Shown piece by piece: positions 57,715 to 64,000 of a DNA stretch of 64,000 bases (position 1 is the stretch's first letter; each line of letters opens with the position of its first letter). The stretch spans positions 62,001-126,000 of the forward strand of contig JAWZYV010013141.1 of assembly GCA_038373885.1 (NCBI GenBank). The letters are read 5' to 3'. A model generated the notes under the pieces. The model saw only the letters and a program-made list of their open reading frames with translations. It searched no databases and had not been told where the DNA came from. The DNA comes from Cheiracanthium punctorium (taxonomy: Eukaryota; Arthropoda; Arachnida; Araneae; Cheiracanthiidae). The translations under genes and the position numbers were made by a program.

Positions 57715-57858
57715 GTACTTCTCTATATCCTCGACGGTATCCGAGATTTAATTCCTAAAGAAAGCAGATATCTTGCCACAGTGGAGAACGTGCGTTCTGA
57801 TGACATATTTAAAAATGAAATTAGAGATGCGATGTGTGCTCTGGACCCAGACTTACAA
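57715..57858 (+). CDS. Gene 2, exon 3: core helical segment
   Basis: CTTCCCGACAG acceptor, 144 nt, CAA/gtaaga donor. Peptide VLLYILDGIRDLIPKESRYL, then ATVENVRSDDIFKNEI and RDAMCALDPDLQ with one cysteine; same length and 34 of 48 residues shared with gene 1 exon 3. Substitutions are mostly conservative and there is no stop, so the copy looks maintained. The following exons were not found before 64 kb; the corresponding distance in gene 1 is 3.4 kb, here occupied by a mobile element. Confidence 0.85.
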
Positions 57859-57924
57859 GTAAGACGCCATTCACAGTAGCATTGCTCAAACACCGTTCCG
57901 CACCAACTTTTCTTCTGGGATAGA

Positions 57925-58035
57925 TGTATTTCGACAAATAAGTAAAATGCAATTCTTAAAAGTAGAAGCTTTTTATTGGGGAACCCTAAAAGGCACAAAA
58001 TAAAGATTTATTCTTGCAAAGATATGCTATAAACG
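57925..58035 (-). repeat. Inverted repeat, left arm (partner 61438-61530)
   Basis: AAAATGCAATTCTTAAAAG, TAGAAGCTTTTTATTG, CTTGCAAAGATATGCTAT occur in reverse complement at 61438-61530. The two arms bracket the mariner-type element at 58545-61307 at distances of about 510 and 130 bp. Confidence 0.65.
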
Positions 58036-58039
58036 AATG

Positions 58040-58540
58040 GAAGTTTCAAAACTAAGAAACCTTTTGCGGAAAATATAGCTATTTCACTTTTGAAAGAGAT
58101 GAATTTTTTTTAATGTTCAAAACATTTTAAAAAGCATTCAAGACCTTTGCAATACAGATATTAATGACTAAATCAATGCCTTGCAAACAAATAAAAAATC
58201 AGAGAAAAAAATCTGTCTAGCAATTAATACATCTGAAATACTATTATAAATCATGCAAAAATATTTTTTTCTAATGTCGCTTTTTCTAATACTAATTTAT
58301 GCATTTTCGAAACATTTTGTTATGCTAAAATTAATTTAAAATGATGCACATATTAGGTAACTGTTGAGGATTAAGAAAAAAGCTATACTTACCTTAAAAA
58401 GAAAAAAAAAACGGTAAAAAGGCAGCGTAAATATTTTCTTAATTTTCTCCTGAAACAATGAAGCGGAAACTGTAAAAAATGATCTAAATTGACTAGTACT
58501 GCAATCTAGTCACGATTTATGCATCTAGTTAAGAGCCTTA
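58040..58540. other. Intron 3 of gene 2, no feature
   Basis: AT-rich with short A runs; nothing recognised. Confidence 0.5.
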
Positions 58541-58681
58541 TATACAGAGGGTGTTTACAAATTTTTAGAACGATTTCGATAAATAATTTTTAAAATGTTT
58601 CAGAATAAAAAGTTTTGGCAACAGCTTATTATTTGAAATTTAAATATCGTCTGCTACTTTTAAATTTATTCTTCTTTCAAA

Positions 58682-58930
58682 ATGTCATGTGTAAACAAGC
58701 TGTGGATTGAAGGATATGTTTTTGCGCTTTCCGAAGAGAAATATTCTTATTCCATAATTCAAAAACGTTGTGAAATGCATGGTATTAAAATTTCTAAGTA
58801 CAAAATAAGCAACATTGGTAATCGGTAAGGTAAAAACCGTCAATCATTATTTCTACATGGAAAGAAGACTCCAAACGAATATCCGAAAAAGGTACGTACT
58901 GTTTCAAATGTTTCCAAAGTGAAATCGCTG
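58682..58930 (+). pseudogene. Mariner-type transposase, N-terminal helix-turn-helix part
   Basis: ATG then MSCVNKLWIEGYVFALSEEK and a segment ending KISKYKISNIGNR before TAA at 58826; the frame goes on after the stop with KKVRTVSNVSKVKS. This is the DNA-binding N-terminus of a mariner-type transposase (YSYSIIQKRCEMHGI is the first helix pair). It is cut off by the insertion beginning near 58937. Confidence 0.65.
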
Positions 58931-58936
58931 CCCTAG

Positions 58937-60385
58937 TAGCAAACGGTCATCGGTTCCTGAAACGCCGATGATCGGACAGGGAGGAAGCGCAGCGCGCGCC
59001 ATGCAAGGTTCTTCATCGCGTCGGGGGCTCTTATCTCGGATTTTTCTCGGGCATGTCCTCTCCCGAATAGTAGGGTTCGATCATCGGCAAGGGGGGAAAA
59101 TTGGCGTAGAGCCGTTGTAAAGCCGATGCGATTGGGGTTATATTCATCTCGGAAGAGCAAACACCTTGCAACTTAGGATGTGAAGCCTATGACCTTTGAT
59201 AAAAGTTTTAAACTGAACAATCGATAAAAATTGCGGTATATCCCAGCTAGATAAATTTTTTTTAAAGTAAAAAAAAAAAAAAATTCGAACTTCTTCCTCT
59301 TCTCTTTGAATTTTAATTCTGAACTTCATTTTTCAAGCTTCCGAGACTTGGTTTCGAACTGGAGAACTAACGCTTGGTAACCGATAAAAAAGTTATAAAA
59401 TTTGAACTGATTGTTGTTTCAAGTTCGGAATTGGAACATTTAAGTTTCTATTTAAATAAAACTAGACTTTTCCTGTACACTACTCAAAATAAAAAAGATT
59501 TTGCGATTTCTATCCGTTTTAAGCATTTGGGACCTGTGTACGGCCGTAAAAAAAAAAAAAAAAAAAGTTTGTCTGTCTGTCGTTCTGTCTTTTCTTATTC
59601 GCACATCACGTAAAATGGACTGAATCGAATTAAATAAAATTTGTTGACATGATAGGTGGTCACTTAAATTGAAGTATAGGCTTCGAATTTTTAAAAATAT
59701 TCATTATAATGAATATTTTAAAAATCTCTCTATAGATTTTGAGATTTTTCGAAGATTATTTCAAACTGCGTAAATTTTTATTCGCACATCACGTAAAAGT
59801 GACTAAAGCGAAAGGAATGAAATTTACTGACATGATAGGCAATCACTCACCTTAAGCTATAATCGTCGGATTAAAAAAAAAAAAAAAAAAAAAAGAGTTA
59901 GAGATTTTTTCTGAAAATCGTTTCAAACTGCGTAAATTTTTGTCGGGGCATCACATACGACTTAAGTGAATAAAGCAAAATTTAGTGACACGATAGGTGG
60001 TCGTACAATTTAAACTATGCCCCTAAAGTGTCTTAAAATTTGGATTAGATTTTGAGATTATGCGAAAACTGTTCAAACTGCTTCCGCGTAATAGCTTAGC
60101 CAATCAGCAACCTTAAAACAAACATATGGTGCGCATATGATTCTCTTTGCACATTAATGAAGGAACGGAGATATCGAGCCGTTCAGCTACTTGGGAGAAA
60201 GACCGATATAAACCTGTTTGCTCGCTTTACCCTTCGCAATCTTGAAAGCGCCTATCAGACCTCAGTGTAAAGATTCGATCATCGGGAAAAGATGAACATA
60301 CAAAAAATTAAGGATGATCAGTAATGATCAGGCGATGAATAGCCGATGCACCGATCATAGGCCTGGTAAAGCCCGAGCAAAGATT
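58937..60385. mobile_element. Insertion of unknown type inside the mariner-type element
   Basis: It separates the transposase halves. GCTGCCCTAG before it and GCTGCTAG after it may be an imperfect target duplication. The first 200 bp are GC-rich (ACGCCGATGATCGGACAGG, AAGCGCAGCGCGCGCC), and the motif CGATCATCGG or its variants recur near both ends (58968, 59081, 60279, 60351). The middle holds a tandem repeat (59590-60110). The frame at 58933-59160 on the minus strand has no recognisable domain. Confidence 0.5.
59590..60110. repeat. About 165-180-bp tandem repeat, three diverged units
   Basis: Each unit has TTCGCACATCACGTAAAA (or GGGGCATCACATACGA), a TGACATGATAGGTGGTC variant and a TTTCAAACTGCGTAAATTTTT variant. 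Units are near 59597, 59781 and 59945. Poly-A runs at 59546-59563 and 59873-59893 accompany them. Confidence 0.7.
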
Positions 60386-61255
60386 GCTGCTAGGGCGGTA
60401 ACAAGAGAAAATCCGCCAACACAGAGATCAATTGCAAAGTCTTTAGATACATCTGTAGTAACAATAAATAAAATGATAAACCAAGATTTACAACTTAAAA
60501 AAGCTAAAAAACATAATGTTCATCAGCTTTTGCCGAGACATGTGACTCAACGCAAAACATTTTGTAGAATCCTGTATGAAAACCATTTAGCAGGAGATAA
60601 ATGGAAATACATTGTGATCCTTGATGGAGCATGGGTTCACCTAGATGACTGCAGCAAAAAAAGGTCTATTTACTATAGAAAACGAGGAGAAAAAAATGTA
60701 CAAACCTGGTTCCGTCAATGTAAAGAAAGTTTCAGTAAGGGGTTTATGATTGTCACAGGTTTCTCCTACAATGGGAAATTAAAAATAAGAAGAGTGGAAA
60801 AAAATGTTAAAATCAACTCATCATACTATCAGAAGAAGGTTTTACGTCCAATATTTACAGAAGAAATTCCACTTCTTTAACCCGATGACTTTCAAAGAGT
60901 GAAACTTTATCAAGAGAAAGCTACAAGTCATACTTCAAAAGCTATCACTGCATTCCCTGAAAAAATGAAGACTGATACAGGTATGGCATATATACCTTTT
61001 CAACATATTCCTGCGAAGTCCCCTGACGTTTCACCTATGGACTATTGTGCCTTTGGTCTGTTAAAAAGATTTCTTTCTAAACGCAAACCCACCACGATAT
61101 ATGGACTCTGGAAAGTAGTGGAAGAGGAATGGAAAGCAATACCCCTGGAAATTTTACGAAAAGCTCTTCTATCATGGAAATCACGATGCAGACTTATAGT
61201 CCAGAAAAAAGGCTATCAGATCGAACATTTAAAAAAAATAGTCTTTACATTTTAA
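60314..61255 (+). pseudogene. Mariner-type transposase, main part, one in-frame stop
   Basis: One frame is open from 60314 to 61255 apart from a single TAA at 60878-60880. From about 60385: TRENPPTQRSIAKSLDTSVV (second helix-turn-helix), KKAKKHNVHQLLPRHVTQRK, YIVILDGAWVHLDD (first catalytic Asp), SIYYRKRGEKN, then after the stop LYQEKATSHTSK and AKSPDVSPMDYCAFGLLKRF (third motif). The second catalytic position, usually Asp in a QDKA-type motif of this family, reads Glu here (QEKA), which may itself be inactivating. Residues before about 60385 come from the inserted sequence, not the transposase. Confidence 0.75.
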
Positions 61256-61437
61256 GCATTAATTAAACGGCCCCGAAATTTTTCTAAAAATGTGTAAACA
61301 CCCTCTGTATTTTCTACATGAATTAGTGATATTGATATCACTGAAAGAAAAAAATACTAAATTCAATTTTTTTCTCTCTAAATATTGCTATTTGAAATAG
61401 GAGCCTCATATGAGGTTCAGGGTGACGAGAGGGTTAA

Positions 61438-61530
61438 TAGCATATCTTTGCAAGAAATTTTTTTTATTTCATGCCTTTTAAGGCTCTACAGTAAAAAGCT
61501 TCTACTTTCAAAAATTGCATTTTAACTTAA
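61438..61530 (+). repeat. Inverted repeat, right arm (partner 57925-58035)
   Basis: ATAGCATATCTTTGCAAG, GCCTTTTAAGGCTC, AAAAAGCTTCTACTTTC, AATTGCATTTTAACTTA mirror the left arm. Confidence 0.65.
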
Positions 61531-61604
61531 TTTTTAAAGTTTTATTTATAACTAAGAATGAAGTTACCTTATGAAAGTTTCTTGCAGTTATCATAAAACA
61601 TGAC

Positions 61605-61830
61605 CATTACAGCATGGTACTCCTCTTCTGACGTCGGGAATCAATCCCGGATCGCCTGCGCAAGAGCCGGGTATCCTAACCACTAGACCAAATCAGATTC
61701 AGTTATGGTTTCAATACTCCTAAATTTCTATAAAGTGGAGGCGCGATGTTTCTAAAGCTGAGACGATGACAGAAAGACAAAATAAAACTTCATTAAAAGG
61801 CTTCTAAAAATGAAACCTATAAAAATAAAA
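61605..61830 (-). pseudogene. tRNA-Glu-like pseudogene with repeated upstream flank
   Basis: Minus strand 61697-61626: TCTGATTTGGTCTAGTGGTT, AGGATACCCGGCTCTTGC, GCAGGCGATCCGGGATTG, ATTCCCGACGTCAGAA. The A box TGGTCTAGTGG is perfect and the acceptor stem TCTGA/TCAGA closes. The T loop reads ATTGATT instead of TTCGATT and the anticodon stem does not pair, so it is not a working tRNA. The upstream flank (61700-61830) is shared with the copy at 45.5 kb, so tRNA and flank were duplicated together. Confidence 0.6.
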
Positions 61831-61844
61831 AAAATCTGAAACAC

Positions 61845-62340
61845 TTACACTGTAAATATGCCTAGCGAAGATTATCAAAAATTTTTGTTAGGCGATTTTA
61901 ACATAGATTTCAATTCCAAAGAAAGAAGTGGTTTATGGAACAAAGAAGTCAAACAGTCTATACTCATGTATTATGATACACTTTCCAAACAGTATTTGTA
62001 AAGATGAAGCATAGTTAGAATATGCCTAACGAAGATTGTTAAACAGTATGGTAGGCGATTTTTACATACATCTAAATTCTGAAAAGTATTTTGGGGATCA
62101 TGAAAGAAAAACGCGGGGCTCTTATGGATTATGATTCACTGAAAAGTAAGAATATACTTAGCAAAGATTGTAAAACAGTTTCATCCGGGAATTTTAATAT
62201 AGATTTCTATTCCAAAGAAGAGCGTTTTATGGAATAAGGAAGAAAAAAACAGCACACTCATAAATAATGATACACTTTCCAACTTAATGGAATAAGAAAG
62301 AAAATTAGGGACGACGCATGGATTATGATGCGCTTTTAAT
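61845..62340 (+). repeat. About 150-bp tandem repeat, three diverged units
   Basis: ATGCCTAGCGAAGATTATCA (61858), ATGCCTAACGAAGATTGTTA (62021) and ATACTTAGCAAAGATTGTAA (62152) start units that continue with GGCGATTTTAACATAGATTT and TTATGGAACAAAGAAG variants. The inverted relative is at 36960-37250. Confidence 0.65.
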
Positions 62341-62344
62341 ATGA

Positions 62345-63130
62345 ACTTATTTATTTTAATATATTCTTATTTGCGTTTCACTATACGTATGGTTATACCC
62401 TCCATGGATTGCATAGTCCCTAAATAGTAGATAGCTCATGTGTGAAGGTCAACGATTCTGACCTACTGCGCGGCTATCGATCTAACAGTCTGGAGTTTGG
62501 GGCAGTTTTCTCCACATATAGCGTGAATACGCGTTAGAATCCTTAAAGAGTCTTCCTCCTGAGCAAGGTCGTCAGGACACGGTAAGCAAGGTAAGCATCG
62601 CATCTGGGTGCCATCTTCGAAGGATCGTTTTTTTCGAACTCAAAAACTGAGTAAAACTCTATCTAGAGCATAAAAGGGGCTGCCTTTTTTATGTTTGCAG
62701 GGGGGTGCTACGTACCCCAGGGCCGCCCCTGCGACCAAGGCACCCTCCCCGAGGCAGATATCCCTCTTGTAGGTTTGCCTTAACGCAACACACTGTGCGT
62801 AACCATCATATCGTTCTAGAATGAAATAAAAATAATCTAATGTGGACACCTCATGACTTTTTTGTATGCCAATTAAATTATGCATATTTTTTATGCACTT
62901 CGCTTAAACTTATTTTATTTGAAATTGAGAAGGGATATACCCAGAACATTAACGGATAGCAATTCTCCGTCAAATTTGAGATGTCGGCAACATAGATTCA
63001 GTTTTGGAAATAGATTTTAGCCCCAAATTTGGTCACATCCAACTATTTAGTTAAGCTGATCCCAGACTCACTGATTCAGTGTCTCTGTAACAACTCCGGT
63101 TGAAGCACTCGAAGATAAAACTTCTACCGT
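62345..63130. other. Noncoding stretch with family X fragment
   Basis: CACTTCGCTTAAACTTATTT at about 62896 matches the start of family X copies; the rest holds no supported gene. A G/C-run block lies at 62697-62760. Confidence 0.45.
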
Positions 63131-63132
63131 CA

Positions 63133-63320
63133 TTAATCCAAAAAGATTAAAAAGTTATAGTCTAAAAACGTAATAAAATCTACAACGTTTGTACGATCAA
63201 CTTGAAATTTTTCATAATTATATATAAAAATATAGAAAACAATCTGCGTTACTTTAAAAATCTGAAAATCCACCTGTTTCCTAATTTTTAAGCGATTTTT
63301 TGCTATTTTCAGCTCCATTC
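63133..63320 (-). repeat. Diverged copy of the 242-bp Helitron-associated unit
   Basis: The minus-strand translation NRLKIRKQVDFQIFKVTQ parallels LKFRERVDFQNFKVDYD from the unit at 63717-63947 and at 36.5-36.9 kb, showing common origin at DNA level. It is not a gene. Confidence 0.5.
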
Positions 63321-63716
63321 TATTTCCACAATAAAAAAGGTGATCATTTGCGTAACAAAATTAGCTGCAACAATTGACAATGACGTCATATTAAAGTCAT
63401 GGTTTTTAAGGGAAATTTGCTATTCTGGTTCGTTTAAAATAGTTTATCCAGATTACATTGTTCAATTTTTTTTCAATAAATTGATTTCCTCTGGATGAAG
63501 CATTGATATAAGAGAATATGTCCACAGCGAAACGATATTATTCGACTATGAATTCCAGAAGAGCATGAAACTCGATTTCGGCATATAATAAAAATTGAAT
63601 ATGACGTTATTTATTTTAAATGAACGAAGATTGAATATATTGAGTGTAGACATATTTTTGCCAAATTATTTGTCTAGCACCTCGTTGTTATTGCCTCCAC
63701 AACGGGGTTTACCTTC

Positions 63717-64000
63717 TATCTATATCTTATAAATAAAAATGAAATTCTGTTTGTTTGTTTGTTTGTTTGTTTGTTTATTTGTTTGTTTGTGGATTTGAGT
63801 TGTATACAAATCCACAAAAATGGACCTATCAGCCTGAAATTTTGCATAGATATGTAAAATAATATAGAATAAATCATAGTCCACTTTAAAATTTTGAAAG
63901 TCCACCCGTTCCCGGAATTTAAGAGATTTTTTATGTTCTCCACGCAAAAAGCTTTACGTAATTGTAACCCCTGTAGTGAAAAAAGTGTGAAATAAGGATC
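63717..64000 (+). mobile_element. Helitron-like element, 5' end, running out of the window
   Basis: Begins TCTATATCTTATAAATAAAA (63717), matching the TC-start AT-rich 5' ends of animal Helitrons and the inverse of 36930-36950. A (TTTG)n tract follows, then the first 200 bp of the 242-bp unit (GAAAAAAGTGTGAAATAAGG at the window end). The 3' end and any coding region lie outside. Confidence 0.6.

Larger units (their letters stand above)
58545..61307 (+). mobile_element. Mariner/Tc1-superfamily element split by a 1.4-kb insertion
   Basis: TA/CAGAGGGTGTTTACAAATT at the left, AATGTGTAAACACCCTCTG/TA at the right: TIRs of about 26 bp with few mismatches and TA target duplications. The transposase N-terminus lies at 58682-58930 and the rest at about 60390-61255, so removing the insertion leaves about 1.3 kb, normal for a mariner. 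A decayed sister copy is at 46560-46917. It lies in intron 3 of gene 2. Confidence 0.85.

Noticed and set aside
59000..59160. Minus-strand frame in GC-rich block as a foreign gene
   Set aside because: No recognisable domain, and the block is part of an insertion within a transposon.

Overview
This window reads as nuclear DNA from an AT-rich, transposon-dense animal genome, most likely an arthropod. An arachnid is my best guess, but nothing here proves it. Reasons: short exons with GT-AG borders and introns of 2-7 kb; no operons or bacterial-type coding density; and Tc1/mariner, piggyBac-like, hAT-like and Helitron DNA transposons, an R1/I/jockey-type LINE fragment and tRNA-like repeats typical of invertebrates. 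Most open frames longer than 60 codons are chance or repeat-derived.

The host coding content I can support is a tandem pair of paralogous genes on the + strand for small secreted, cysteine-containing proteins. Gene 1 shows five consecutive exons (10867-10913, 12877-13020, 16448-16495, 23868-23921, 26295-26375), all joined in phase 0, ending in a stop and an AATAAA signal; its signal-peptide exon was not found. Gene 2 starts with a TATA box and initiator (about 47796-47830) and a signal-peptide exon (47883-48006), followed by close copies of the next two exons (53555-53601, 57715-57858); its 3' exons were not found and probably lie past the window. Joining the two partial views predicts a secreted protein of about 165 residues with about six mature cysteines, which I could not match to a named family. 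A separate, weaker pair of possible exons (5363-5426, 5678-5757) ends a different + strand gene, and a possible minus-strand zinc-finger exon lies at 8388-8687.

The rest is mobile and repetitive DNA. 2-7 kb: a palindromic element, a SINE, and an 0.8 kb foldback whose arms carry a hammerhead-ribozyme-like core. 15-19 kb: piggyBac-like MITEs and GC-rich tandem repeats. 19.6-23.1 kb: two Tc1/mariner-superfamily elements. 24-25 kb and 37.8-41.2 kb: a dispersed repeat that becomes a 172-bp tandem array and then a large inverted repeat. 27.8-37 kb: Helitrons on the minus strand, three of them abutting head to tail, one holding a hAT-type MITE. 38.0 kb: a solo LTR with a 5-bp target duplication. 42.9-44 kb: a LINE 3' fragment met exactly by a hAT relic. 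46-49 kb: mariner and Helitron relics around the start of gene 2. 53.7-56 kb, inside gene 2: a mariner relic with a nested piggyBac-like MITE, then two more MITEs sharing one TTAA. 58.5-61.3 kb: a mariner-type element with clear TIRs, split by a 1.4 kb insertion. The window ends inside another Helitron-like element.

Introns of both genes have thus absorbed most of the insertions, while exon sequence, splice sites and phase stayed intact. No rRNA, CRISPR array or intact autonomous transposon was seen.
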